A program made the position numbers and the translations under genes. DNA of 41,158 nt from NCBI GenBank assembly GCA_947452965.1, contig CANGEW010000004.1, positions 86,955 to 128,112 of the forward strand, given 5' to 3'. Numbering within the stretch: the first letter of the stretch is position 1; the number at the start of each line of letters is the position of its first letter. Below the pieces are notes generated by a model that worked only from the letters and a program-made list of their open reading frames with translations, had not been told where the DNA came from and did not search any database. This document shows, one piece after another, positions 25,859-33,902 of this stretch. Source of the stretch: Chitinophagaceae bacterium. GTDB lineage: Bacteria > Bacteroidota > Bacteroidia > Chitinophagales > Chitinophagaceae.

Positions 25859-26227
25859 TTACAACAGTTCAGATAATTTATAACCCAAAAATGCAGCAAT
25901 TATTCCAAATAGTAACGATGCAATGATATTAAATAAGGCAATGATGTATTTGCCTGTTTGTATGAGCTGCAAGTTTTCCCAACTGAAGGTAGAAAAGGTA
26001 GTAAAGCCACCGCAAAGTCCCGTTGCTAAAAACAATTTCCATTGATGGGATATACTTTGGTTTTTCATGTGTAAGCCAATAATTAAACCAATGGCGAAAC
26101 TACCCACACAATTAATGAGCGTCGTTATGATAAAGCTATCCTGTGATTTGATGAATTGATAGCAAAGGAGTCTAATTACAGAGCCCAAAAAACCTCCTGC
26201 ACCCACTATAAATATATTCTTGATCAT
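25859..26227 (-). CDS. crcB: Fluoride ion channel CrcB/Fluc
   Basis: The 122-residue protein has four helices and the family signatures GAGGFLGSVIRL (about 9-20), TLINCVGSFAIGLIIG (about 36-51) and GLCGGFTTFSTFSWE (about 71-85). The last contains the GGxTTFSTF region lining the fluoride pore. CrcB forms an antiparallel dimer in the inner membrane that lets toxic fluoride leave the cell. Only 4 bp separate it from the lipoprotein gene upstream, leaving no room for its own fluoride riboswitch, so it is probably co-transcribed with phoH and the lipoprotein. Confidence 0.95.
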   Translation of the reverse strand: MIKNIFIVGAGGFLGSVIRLLCYQFIKSQDSFIITTLINCVGSFAIGLIIGLHMKNQSISHQWKLFLATGLCGGFTTFSTFSWENLQLIQTGKYIIALFNIIASLLFGIIAAFLGYKLSELL

Positions 26228-26231
26228 ATGT

Positions 26232-26630
26232 TTATAAAGAATTAGGAGAGGGATGATCTATTTCCACAAACCAAATTCCGTTTCTTTTTAATAGAGTGAT
26301 ATTTTCTGATTGTTTTGAACCCTCGAAAGAATAGGTAATGGTTGCTATTGAATCGTTTATTTCTTCAAAAGTATGTATGATGTAATTAACAGACGCATTT
26401 TTTGCTTTAATGGCAACATTTTTTTGTTTTGATTTCATCAATTCAAAACTTCTGAGATTTGCTATTCCCGGTAACAGCAAATCTTTACCATCATCAAAAG
26501 ATTGGTCTAAAATAGATTGAATAAAATATCTGCCAGTCTCAATAGCGGAAGCAGGTCGTTCTTTTTGCTTGGTTGAACAAGCAGCAAGAATCAAAAATAA
26601 AACAACAAAAACACGCCAATGTCTTTTCAT
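26232..26630 (-). CDS. Small lipoprotein, NTF2/DUF4878-like
   Basis: The product has 132 residues from the ATG at 26630 (MKRHWRVFVVLFLILAAC). This start gives a proper lipoprotein signal with Cys at 18; the frame is open 22 codons further back, but that would run into phoH. The mature part begins with an alpha segment (SAIETGRYFIQSILDQSFDD) and ends in beta strands with ITLLKRNGIWFVEID. This is the layout of DUF4878 and other NTF2-like lipoproteins, which are of unknown function. It lies between phoH (19 bp) and crcB (4 bp) on the same strand. Confidence 0.72.
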   Translation of the reverse strand: MKRHWRVFVVLFLILAACSTKQKERPASAIETGRYFIQSILDQSFDDGKDLLLPGIANLRSFELMKSKQKNVAIKAKNASVNYIIHTFEEINDSIATITYSFEGSKQSENITLLKRNGIWFVEIDHPSPNSL

Positions 26631-26649
26631 CTGAACGATTTGAGGCCGG

Positions 26650-27714
26650 TTATTTATTTTTTTCTTGTTCTTTGAATTGAGTAATTCTTTCATCATCCTT
26701 GTTATAGGCTTTGATGATAGCCTTCACCAGTTTGTGTCTTACTACGTCTTCTTCGTCCAGTTCGATATAGGAAATTCCATCAATATTTTTTAAAACTCTT
26801 GCAGCCCTAAATAAACCACTTTGTTGATTTTTGGGTAAATCGATTTGGGTAGGATCTCCCGTGATAATCGCTTTTGCGTTGGGTCCTATACGAGTTAAAA
26901 ACATTTTTATTTGTAAATCATTAGTGTTCTGCGCTTCATCTAAAATAATAAAGGCATTGTCTAATGTGCGGCCTCTCATGTAAGCAAGGGGTGCAATTTC
27001 AATGGTGCGTGTACTCATGTAATATCCAAGTTTGTCTGCTGGAATCATGTCATCCAACGCATCATATAAAGGGCGCAAATAGGGGTCAATTTTTTCTTTT
27101 AAATCACCGGGTAAAAAACCCAAGCTTTCGCCGGCTTCTACTGCAGGTCTGGTCAAGATGATTTTTTTTACCACTTTATTTTTCAAAGCTCTAACCGCTA
27201 AAGCAACAGCAGTGTATGTTTTCCCTGTTCCTGCCGGGCCGATTGCAAAAACAATATCATTTTTATCACATGCAGCAACGAGCATTTTTTGATTGGCTGT
27301 TCTGGCTCTTACAGTTTTGCCATTGGGTCCAAAAACCAATACATCATTAGGATTTCTGTCAATAAAATTATCAATTGTTTTTTCATCATCCCCTCCTAAT
27401 ATTTGTTCTAAATAATTCTCGCTTATTTGACCATTTCTTTCAAGGTATTGAATCAGTAATTCTATTTTTTCTTTTGCTTCTCCAATGATTTCGGGAGAGC
27501 CACTCAGTTTAATTTGAGAGCCTCTACTTAAGATTTTTAATAATGGAAACTTCTTTTTTAAAACATCTAATTTGTTATTATTCACTCCAAAAAATTCAAT
27601 TGGATTTACGCTTTCTAAGTTGATGATGGCTTCTGTCAATTTATAGGTTTTAATGTGGTAGAATTTTAAAATAAGGTAGTAAGATGCTCTTTCAAATGTA
27701 ATCATTTCAATCAT
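26650..27714 (-). CDS. phoH: PhoH-family ATPase
   Basis: The 354-residue protein has an N-terminal KH-like or AMIN-type region (about 30-100). The P-loop ATPase domain follows with Walker A in [14 protein letters not shown] (about 155-168), a [16 protein letters not shown] segment, Walker B in [10 protein letters not shown] (about 232-241) and [18 protein letters not shown]. This is the YbeZ/PhoH type of cytosolic ATPase, which in many bacteria works with the RNase YbeY. ybeY is not in the window. The start could be the ATG at 27714 or the one three codons later. It opens a four-gene minus-strand cluster. Confidence 0.93.
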   Translation of the reverse strand: MIEMITFERASYYLILKFYHIKTYKLTEAIINLESVNPIEFFGVNNNKLDVLKKKFPLLKILSRGSQIKLSGSPEIIGEAKEKIELLIQYLERNGQISENYLEQILGGDDEKTIDNFIDRNPNDVLVFGPNGKTVRARTANQKMLVAACDKNDIVFAIGPAGTGKTYTAVALAVRALKNKVVKKIILTRPAVEAGESLGFLPGDLKEKIDPYLRPLYDALDDMIPADKLGYYMSTRTIEIAPLAYMRGRTLDNAFIILDEAQNTNDLQIKMFLTRIGPNAKAIITGDPTQIDLPKNQQSGLFRAARVLKNIDGISYIELDEEDVVRHKLVKAIIKAYNKDDERITQFKEQEKNK

Positions 27715-27792
27715 AAAAACACAAAGTGAAATTATTCACAACCATAACTTAACTGTGGAAAAGAGGATAAAGTAATTATACAGGGATAAATG

Positions 27793-30294
27793 CTAGAATT
27801 TTGCAATCAATTTAACATTCAACATTCGTGGAGTTAGTCTGTTGGGGATTGCATAGGAATTATTTGCGAAGTCTTTTATCAATTGGTATGAGATGGTATT
27901 GGCTTTATCTATCACATTAAAAATTTCTAGGCTGGCCCAAATATTATCTATGTTTTTAAAAGGACTATGACTTCGTCTTGTGTTCTTTTCGCCTAGTAGT
28001 CTTGCGCTAATACCAATATCTACTCTTATATAGGAAGAAATGTCAAGAGCATTTCTGTATTTTGGATTGTTAGGAACATTGAATGGCATTTCACTTCCAT
28101 AAAGCATGTTAATATGCAGTTTAATATTTTTGTTTGTAGCCAGATAATCCTGAACAAATAATCCAATGGTCATGAATCTGTCAGAGGGTCTTCTTACATA
28201 ACCTATGTCAATTTTAGCACTGTCTGTGGGAATTTTGTCTTTAGTAGAGGAGGTGATCATTTCTCCAGACGCGTTGTAATAATTATAATAATAGTCATTG
28301 AAGAGATCTTCTTTTGTTTCCATAAAACCTAAGCTTAGCCAACTTTCAGCGTCTTTAATTAGTTCGCTAAATAAACGTAATTCCACACCTGTTGCATAAG
28401 CCTTTGCCTGATTATTGCCATAGTATCTGATTTTTACATTGTCAATATCATAAGGAATAACATCTGTCATTTGTTTATAGTAACCTTCCATGCTGAGTCG
28501 GAATGGTAAGTTATTGAATGCTTTGAATTGATAATCCAAACCTGCAACAAATTGCGTGCTTTTTTGTGAGAGAATATCTAGATGTAGATTGCCGTCATAA
28601 CCTCTGAATTCTCTGTAAAAAGGAGGCTGGTCGTAAATTCCAGTAGCGATTTTAAAAACCAAATCTTTTTTCCAACTTGGTTTCCAGCTTGCTTGTATAC
28701 GTGGACTGATTAAGAGCTCCTTGTTAAGATTATTGTAATGATATCTAACACCACCTTGTATAGATAAATCGTGAGAGGCGTTTCCAAAATGCCAATTGTC
28801 TTGAATGTATCCGTTATATTTTGTAATAGACAAATTATTTGAAGAGTTGCTCGCAGAAAATAATTCTAATGAATTATTATGATTGGGTAAAGAATAGCCA
28901 GCAGAATCTTGATATTGGAATTCATTTACTTTATCTGAGATGTTGGTTTGTTCAATTGTGTTCCCCCATTGAAAAAAGTGGTTGCCCAATTCATAACTTC
29001 CGCGATGAGCAAAATTCCATGTTTCTATACTAAGTGAGTTTCTTGCATAATCTTGATAGTAACCTGATCCAAGCGGGTTGATAATTTGACCAAAAGTGCT
29101 GCTGTTATTATCAAAATCACGATCTCCAAACAAGTAGGCCCCACCAATATCGTAATTTTCTTTTTCAGCATCGGTAAATCTTGAGATCAGCCACTTAAGT
29201 TTTATTTTTTTTGTGGGAGAATGAATCAGAGTGGCTCCAGTCATGCTGGTGTTATAACTATCTTTTTCTTGTCCATTAAAATACGTATCTAATCCTAAGT
29301 TAGCTGTAAAAAAAGGTGAAAAAACTGAAGACGTTTTTTTTACGAATTCCGGATAATACGTAAAACTGGAATTAGAAAAAATATTTAGTAATTCAAACTG
29401 TATTTTTTCAGAGAGTTTGTAAGTAATTAATGCTTGTACATCATATGCGGAGGGGCTATATGAACCTACAGTAGGTTGATTGCTTAGAAGGCTTTGATTG
29501 CTTTTGTTTCTCAGTCCGATTATATAGGTGGCTTTACTGTGATGCGCCGTACCGCTTACACTAATGCCTTGTTCTAAAAGACTAATATAGGCGCTGCCTT
29601 CAAACTTTGCTGGTTTTTTGTATTGAATATCCAGCACACTGCTCATCTTATCGCCATATTTAGCTTGAAAACCTCCGGTATAAAAGTTTACATTTTTAAT
29701 GAGTTCTGGATTGATGAAACTTAAACCTTCTTGTTGTCCGTTGCTCACCAGATAGGGTCTGTATATTTCAAAATCGTTGATATAAACTAAGTTCTCATCG
29801 TAATTACCACCTCTTACAGAGTATTGAGAGGTAAGTTCATTATTACTGCCAACAAGTGTTTTGATCATGGCTTCAATACCGCCTGAAGCGCTAGGTAGTA
29901 AAAACGCATCCTTTGCATTCATTTTTATGAGGCCAGCTTCTTTCCTTTCTCTTTCATCGGTAATGATTACAGATTCAAGCGTGTTTTTATTACGCTGCAT
30001 TTTGATAATTACCTTTTCTGTTTCCTGGGGATTAAGAGTGAATTTTTTTTGAACTTCAAAAAAACCTGTATGGGAAAATAATAATGCAAAAGGTTTGTTG
30101 GAAGGGGTAGAGATGTAAAAAGTACCACTATCGCTGGAGATTATATTTTTCTTTTGACCAAGAACAGATATGCTTACGTTGCTTAACGGTTTTTCGTTTT
30201 CATCGATAACACTTCCTGTGATATGAGAATTGTTGTTTTGTGCAAACAAACTGAGGGATCCACAATAAAAGAAAAGAAGGAGAAAGAACCTCAT
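27793..30294 (-). CDS. TonB-dependent receptor with carboxypeptidase-regulatory-like domain
   Basis: The 833-residue protein has a signal peptide ending in SLFAQ (19). A carboxypeptidase-regulatory-like domain follows at about 24-105 (ITGSVIDENEKPLSNVSISVLG), then a plug at about 110-230 (SGGIEAMIKTLVGSNNELTSQYSVRGGNYDENLVYINDFEIYRP). The rest is a long beta barrel with a late arginine/lysine-rich turn and a C-terminal aromatic strand (RMLNVKLIAKF). The substrate cannot be deduced. The gene follows rpe after only 11 bp, so the two are probably co-transcribed even though their functions do not obviously match. Confidence 0.9.
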   Translation of the reverse strand: MRFFLLLFFYCGSLSLFAQNNNSHITGSVIDENEKPLSNVSISVLGQKKNIISSDSGTFYISTPSNKPFALLFSHTGFFEVQKKFTLNPQETEKVIIKMQRNKNTLESVIITDERERKEAGLIKMNAKDAFLLPSASGGIEAMIKTLVGSNNELTSQYSVRGGNYDENLVYINDFEIYRPYLVSNGQQEGLSFINPELIKNVNFYTGGFQAKYGDKMSSVLDIQYKKPAKFEGSAYISLLEQGISVSGTAHHSKATYIIGLRNKSNQSLLSNQPTVGSYSPSAYDVQALITYKLSEKIQFELLNIFSNSSFTYYPEFVKKTSSVFSPFFTANLGLDTYFNGQEKDSYNTSMTGATLIHSPTKKIKLKWLISRFTDAEKENYDIGGAYLFGDRDFDNNSSTFGQIINPLGSGYYQDYARNSLSIETWNFAHRGSYELGNHFFQWGNTIEQTNISDKVNEFQYQDSAGYSLPNHNNSLELFSASNSSNNLSITKYNGYIQDNWHFGNASHDLSIQGGVRYHYNNLNKELLISPRIQASWKPSWKKDLVFKIATGIYDQPPFYREFRGYDGNLHLDILSQKSTQFVAGLDYQFKAFNNLPFRLSMEGYYKQMTDVIPYDIDNVKIRYYGNNQAKAYATGVELRLFSELIKDAESWLSLGFMETKEDLFNDYYYNYYNASGEMITSSTKDKIPTDSAKIDIGYVRRPSDRFMTIGLFVQDYLATNKNIKLHINMLYGSEMPFNVPNNPKYRNALDISSYIRVDIGISARLLGEKNTRRSHSPFKNIDNIWASLEIFNVIDKANTISYQLIKDFANNSYAIPNRLTPRMLNVKLIAKF

Positions 30295-30305
30295 TAGATA
30301 GTGTC

Positions 30306-30953
30306 TTAAATATTTTTTAATAGAGCAATAGTATCGGTAGGATTGTTAGATGCAAAAACGGTATTGCCTGCAACAAGCACGTCTGCTCCTGCATGAATAA
30401 TAGATGCTGCATTTTCGAGCGTAACGCCACCATCAATTTCGATATGAACTGATAAAGATTTATCGTCAATCATTTTTCGAAGTAAGCTTATTTTTTGAAT
30501 GGTTTCAGGAATAAACTTTTGTCCTCCAAATCCAGGGTTAACGCTCATAAGGCATACTAAATCAATTTCAGAAATAATATGTTCCAATGAGCTAACTGGA
30601 GTATGTGGATTGATGGCTACGCCTGCATGAACACCCAGTGATTTGATTTGTTGAATATTTCTGTGAAGATGAGTGCAAGCTTCCAAATGAACAGTGATAT
30701 TGTTTGCTCCAGCTTTAGCAAAAGCTTCTACATAATTTTCGGGTTCTTGAATCATTAAGTGAACATCACAATATTTTTTTGTAGAGCGGCAAATAGAAGA
30801 GGTAATCATCGGGCCAAAACTAATGTTAGGGACGAATCTGCCATCCATGATATCAATATGAAACCAATCGGCTTTGCTGTTATTCAGCATTTCGCAATCA
30901 CGTTCTAAGTGAAGGAAGTCGGCTGACAATAATGACGGAGCAATAATAGCCAT
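30306..30953 (-). CDS. rpe: Ribulose-phosphate 3-epimerase
   Basis: The 215-residue TIM-barrel enzyme interconverts ribulose 5-phosphate and xylulose 5-phosphate in the pentose phosphate pathway. Visible motifs are IAPSLLSADF (3-12), HIDIMDGRFVPNISFGP (about 32-48) with metal-binding His and Asp, CDVHLMIQEPE (about 62-72), LMSVNPGFGGQKFIPE (about 134-149) and EIDGGV (about 172-177) with the catalytic Asp. The length is normal. The start codon is in an AT-rich context without a Shine-Dalgarno sequence, as is common in this phylum. Confidence 0.96.
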   Translation of the reverse strand: MAIIAPSLLSADFLHLERDCEMLNNSKADWFHIDIMDGRFVPNISFGPMITSSICRSTKKYCDVHLMIQEPENYVEAFAKAGANNITVHLEACTHLHRNIQQIKSLGVHAGVAINPHTPVSSLEHIISEIDLVCLMSVNPGFGGQKFIPETIQKISLLRKMIDDKSLSVHIEIDGGVTLENAASIIHAGADVLVAGNTVFASNNPTDTIALLKNI

Positions 30954-31087
30954 AGATTATTTTTATGCAATATACTGCAAACCTTCGAAACCTTTCAAGC
31001 TAGTAGAATATCTCAAAGGTTAAAAAAGCTGCAAGGGTTACAAACGTTAACAATGAAAAGACTTAAACCTTTGGAATGTTTGAACCT
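30954..31087. other. Spacer with repeated AAGGTT/AACCTT words
   Basis: The 134-bp spacer between the TPR lipoprotein stop and rpe contains AACCTT-type words in both orientations (for example CAAAGGTT at 31014-31021 and AACCTTTG at 31066-31073). They may form a weak stem between the two minus-strand genes. I could not fit a consensus promoter. Confidence 0.3.
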
Positions 31088-31888
31088 TTACAACCCTAAT
31101 CTACTCAAAGCATTATTGGCGTCGGTGTAATCAGGGTCAAAAAGCAAACATTTTTGATAGGCTTCAATGGCTTTATTCTTGTTATGAATGTTTTCGTAGC
31201 ATTGTCCCATTAAATAATAGCCTTCTGCAAAACTATTTTGAATGGTAGTGGCTTTTGAAAGTACGTTGATAGCTTCTTGATATTCTTTTAATTGAAATAG
31301 CGACTTTGCCTTTTCACGATATGCTTCCATGAAAGTGTAGTCAATAGAAATACATTGATTAAAACAAAGAATCGATTTTTGAAATTCCTTTTTCGAGGCG
31401 AAATAGACACCTTTAATATAGAGTGCTTCTTTTTGGTAGGGGGCTTTGTTTGCTAAAGAGTCAGCAATGATCATTGCAGTCGGATTTTTTTGGAGAGCAT
31501 AGATATGCCCAAGGAATATAAGATCGGTTGGTTTGGGCTCAATATTGATTGCGTTTTGAAATGCAGAAAGAGCCTTGATCGTATCGCCAAGCTCAAGAAG
31601 TACAACCGCTTTCATGTGATTTAGTTTATAATTATTGCTGTCTCTTGATAAGAATTCTTCAATAGTTGATAATGCTTTATTGCTGTAGTTATTATCTCTG
31701 TAATATTGAATAAGGTTTTCTTTAGCTAATAAAGAATCAGGATATTTTGCAATGGTGGTTAGTAAAGATTGTTCTATTGATTGTTGTATGAGTGAGGAGT
31801 TATTTTCCTTTTTTTCAGAATGACAAGAAAATAGGATCAAAAAAAAAGAACTAATAACAAAATGAATTAATTTTAATTGTGTTCTCAT
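31088..31888 (-). CDS. TPR-repeat lipoprotein
   Basis: The product has 266 residues from the ATG at 31888 (MRTQLKLIHF...). That start places a lipoprotein signal with Cys at 22 (LILFSC) at the N-terminus; the frame is open 13 codons further back to 31927. The mature part contains about six tetratricopeptide repeats, such as NHMKAVVLLELGDTIKALSA and YYLMGQCYENIHNKNKAIEA. They would form a superhelical protein-binding scaffold on the periplasmic face of a membrane. The partner is unknown. It is divergent from the membrane protein at 31939, with a spacer of only 50 bp. Confidence 0.85.
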   Translation of the reverse strand: MRTQLKLIHFVISSFFLILFSCHSEKKENNSSLIQQSIEQSLLTTIAKYPDSLLAKENLIQYYRDNNYSNKALSTIEEFLSRDSNNYKLNHMKAVVLLELGDTIKALSAFQNAINIEPKPTDLIFLGHIYALQKNPTAMIIADSLANKAPYQKEALYIKGVYFASKKEFQKSILCFNQCISIDYTFMEAYREKAKSLFQLKEYQEAINVLSKATTIQNSFAEGYYLMGQCYENIHNKNKAIEAYQKCLLFDPDYTDANNALSRLGL

Positions 31889-31938
31889 ATTGTCAAAATT
31901 AATTTTTTTACACTGAATAAACTTCAAAAAAAAGCAAC

Positions 31939-32442
31939 ATGTCTACAAAAAATAATTCTTTTGAATTTACGCAAACTGATACAAAGCCCAATGGCTTGTT
32001 AAATGTCCTGACTATATTAAGTATCATTGGAAGTATCATGGGCTTCTTATCTTCAATAGTAGGGTTTATAGGAGCCAAAAAAAATTATGATGATTATAAG
32101 GCGTTATACGAGTCGGGTAAAATAAATGAAATGCCGGGTTTTATGAAGGCTTTTGTGAATGCAGATACAATTATTTTGTATCAAAAAATGTTTGAGCAAC
32201 GAATTCCGATACTTGTTATTGGCTTGATTAGTTCAACGCTTTGTTTATATGGAGCGTTACAAATGAGGAAGCTTAAATTGCAGGGGTATTATTTATGGTT
32301 GATAGGAGAGATATTGCCTTATGTAGTAACGTTTGTCTTGATAGGTACAGCAGCCTTTTCAGGCTGGGCATTACTATCCTTGTTGATCCCTGTGGTGTTA
32401 ATTGGTTTGTATACAGTGAAGAAGAAGGAGTTAATTAGTTAG
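31939..32442 (+). CDS. Small four-helix membrane protein of unknown function
   Basis: I do not recognise a named family. The 167-residue product has a polar N-terminus with a PNG turn. A first helix lies at about 20-45 (ILSIIGSIMGFLSSIVGFIG), followed by a soluble loop of about 45 residues (KNYDDYKALYESGK...FVNADTIILY). Three closely spaced helices at about 90-160 lead to a basic tail (KKKELIS). Similar small membrane proteins with a conserved glycine-rich first helix occur widely in Bacteroidota. Its stop overlaps the stop of the convergent transposase by four bases. Confidence 0.75.
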   Translation: MSTKNNSFEFTQTDTKPNGLLNVLTILSIIGSIMGFLSSIVGFIGAKKNYDDYKALYESGKINEMPGFMKAFVNADTIILYQKMFEQRIPILVIGLISSTLCLYGALQMRKLKLQGYYLWLIGEILPYVVTFVLIGTAAFSGWALLSLLIPVVLIGLYTVKKKELIS

Positions 32443-32981
32443 GCTTTATGAATTGCAATAAATATATCATCTAAAAATCCGAATGTGTCTTTTCCGAATT
32501 CGTAGAAGACAGAAGAGGAGTTAAGATTTTTATCATTCAGTAGAGTGGTTTCTTTGATTTCTTTATTTGTACAACTATGAATATAATTCAGTTTCTGTAG
32601 CATTATCTTTTTGGAGTACAATTCAATAGCCATAGAGTCTCTTTTCCATAAACAATGATTCTTATTACTCCAGTTTACCTTGTATGCATGTGATTGTTTT
32701 TTTTGAACAAGTACTCGTAAGAAAAGGTGTGCAGTGAATTTGAGGAAGCTGGATCTGGGCTTTTCTTTTCCATTCAATTTTAGTTGTTTCCAAATGATAT
32801 GAATGCGGTTTGGTTTGATGTTAAAAGCGTAGAGTACAATGAGTTTTTTTTCCGAAAGGTATTTCAGAGAGGAGATGATAATATCTTTCATGGCAGCATC
32901 TTGTAGAAGAGGTTTTCGCTTGTGAATAACGGCAGTCCAGAAGTAGATTTTGTTCAGATCTTGAAATGAGTGTTGTGACAT
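32439..32981 (-). CDS. RAYT / IS200-like (Y1) transposase-family protein with degenerate catalytic motif
   Basis: The product has 180 residues from the ATG at 32981; the frame is open back to a GTG at 33110 lying in the first palindrome of the adjoining array. The order of features follows REP-associated tyrosine transposases (COG1943): an early YFWTAVI strand, the KDIIISSLKYLSEKKLIVLYAF segment, the HUH-motif strand, the LKFTAHLF helix, the LWKRDSMAIELYS segment, LQKLNYIHS and a final LDDIFI. Relatives read PNHIH or PSHLH at the HUH site; here it is PNRIH (codon CGC), so the first metal-binding His is lost. The usual DNHPIEL and YIHNNP are DSMAIEL and YIHSCT. The Tyr of NYIH remains. The frame is intact, so the protein may have lost transposition but kept DNA binding, or decay may be recent. 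Confidence 0.75.
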   Translation of the reverse strand: MSQHSFQDLNKIYFWTAVIHKRKPLLQDAAMKDIIISSLKYLSEKKLIVLYAFNIKPNRIHIIWKQLKLNGKEKPRSSFLKFTAHLFLRVLVQKKQSHAYKVNWSNKNHCLWKRDSMAIELYSKKIMLQKLNYIHSCTNKEIKETTLLNDKNLNSSSVFYEFGKDTFGFLDDIFIAIHKA

Positions 32982-33090
32982 TTTTAATTCAAAAGTCAAT
33001 AATAAATTAGGCAGGGAGAGAAGGAAATATACTTTTTGGAAAAAGAAAAAACCGAAATGATTAGGGGATAAATAATTTGGATGATTATTA

Positions 33091-33400
33091 CTTTTCGTGT
33101 CGACACGCACAATGCCTATTCAATAAATCGTTTTAAAATTTGTATTCATTTCGAGTCGATACGCACGAAAAGTTATTCGAATTTTAATTGAATTTTTGTG
33201 TCGACACGCACATCAAAAAGTGGTTAGAAAATTAGTATGATTTCGAGTCGACACGAACGAAAAAGTTATTCGAATTCTTATTAAATTTTTGTGTCGACAC
33301 GCACGAAAAAAATGACTAAAAAACTAGTATGATTTCGAGTCGACACGCACGAAAAAGTCATTCAATTTTTAATTTAATTTTCGAGTCGACACGCACAACA
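33091..33400. repeat. Tandem array of seven GTGTCGACAC-type palindromes (46-bp spacing, 92-bp double units)
   Basis: Seven copies of (C/T)G(A/T)GTCGACACGCAC are centred near 33101, 33157, 33202, 33249, 33295, 33341 and 33387, at intervals of 56, 45, 47, 46, 46 and 46. The first copy holds the perfect 12-base palindrome CGTGTCGACACG. Copies 3 and 5 keep the ten-base GTGTCGACAC; copies 2, 4, 6 and 7 begin CGAG instead. The spacers also repeat: AGTTATTCGAATT-type after copies 2, 4 and 6, and a type ending TTAGTATGA/CTAGTATGA after 3 and 5. This makes 92-bp units at 33149-33240 and 33241-33332 and a partial third. Read toward the transposase, each unit is GTGC followed by the palindrome, like a REP element. 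The first copy touches the 5' side of the transposase gene. Confidence 0.9.
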
Positions 33401-33902
33401 ATTTCCATAAAAAAATCATCCATATTCCCACCACTGCATCTCCCCATCTTATATCCCAAAAAAACAAAATCTTCATCTATCAAATCACCCTAAAAATTTT
33501 CATTTTCCTCTCAAACCATAGTCCCTTTTTTGCCTTTTTTTTACAAAATACAACCAATTTACCCTATCTATTTTATATCGTCTCAAAAGCTCTTTTCGGT
33601 CACCTTTTTGCCCTTTTTTGATTTTTTTTAGCCAAAAAACATATATTTAGATAATTTCTAAATAAGCCCAAAGTCCTTTTTGAGATTGAGTTATAGGATG
33701 TTTTATGCTGTTTTTTTTTGCTTTTTTACTTTTTTTTTAAAAAAAAGGTGAAATTTCTTTTGTTAATAAAGTTTTAACGTTAAATTCACATTCCAATAAT
33801 AATCCGAATACCCTAACCGAAGCACCTAATTTTTATCCCTACGAACGAAATATTTTTAGTTTCGGCTATTAGTTACAGTTATTATTTAATTAATTATTTT
33901 CT
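33401..33902. other. T-tract-rich non-coding leader before the giant surface protein
   Basis: About 500 bp carry no credible gene. There are three clusters of T runs broken by GC or GCC (33526-33542, 33605-33629 and 33711-33746), the last ending in the palindrome of eight T and eight A at 33731-33746. Such tracts bend DNA. I found no perfect TAnnTTTG element, so the promoter of the giant gene is not placed. A small stem CGAAA...TTTCG lies near 33846-33864. Confidence 0.45.

Noticed and set aside
25859..26240. Fluoride riboswitch for crcB
   Set aside because: The gap to the preceding gene is only 4 bp and no crcB-motif structure is visible.
33110..33110. GTG at 33110 as the start of the transposase
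   Set aside because: The 43 extra codons lie in the palindrome and A/T-rich leader and do not resemble the family N-terminus, which fits the ATG at 32981.
33091..33400. CRISPR array
   Set aside because: Repeats are only about 15-24 bases and partly different in alternating fashion, the spacers resemble one another rather than being unique, and there are no cas genes.
33091..33750. Iteron-type replication origin
   Set aside because: Iterons next to AT-rich DNA would fit, but there is no replication initiator gene, no DnaA box that I can see, and the adjacent gene is transposase-like. I cannot exclude it fully.
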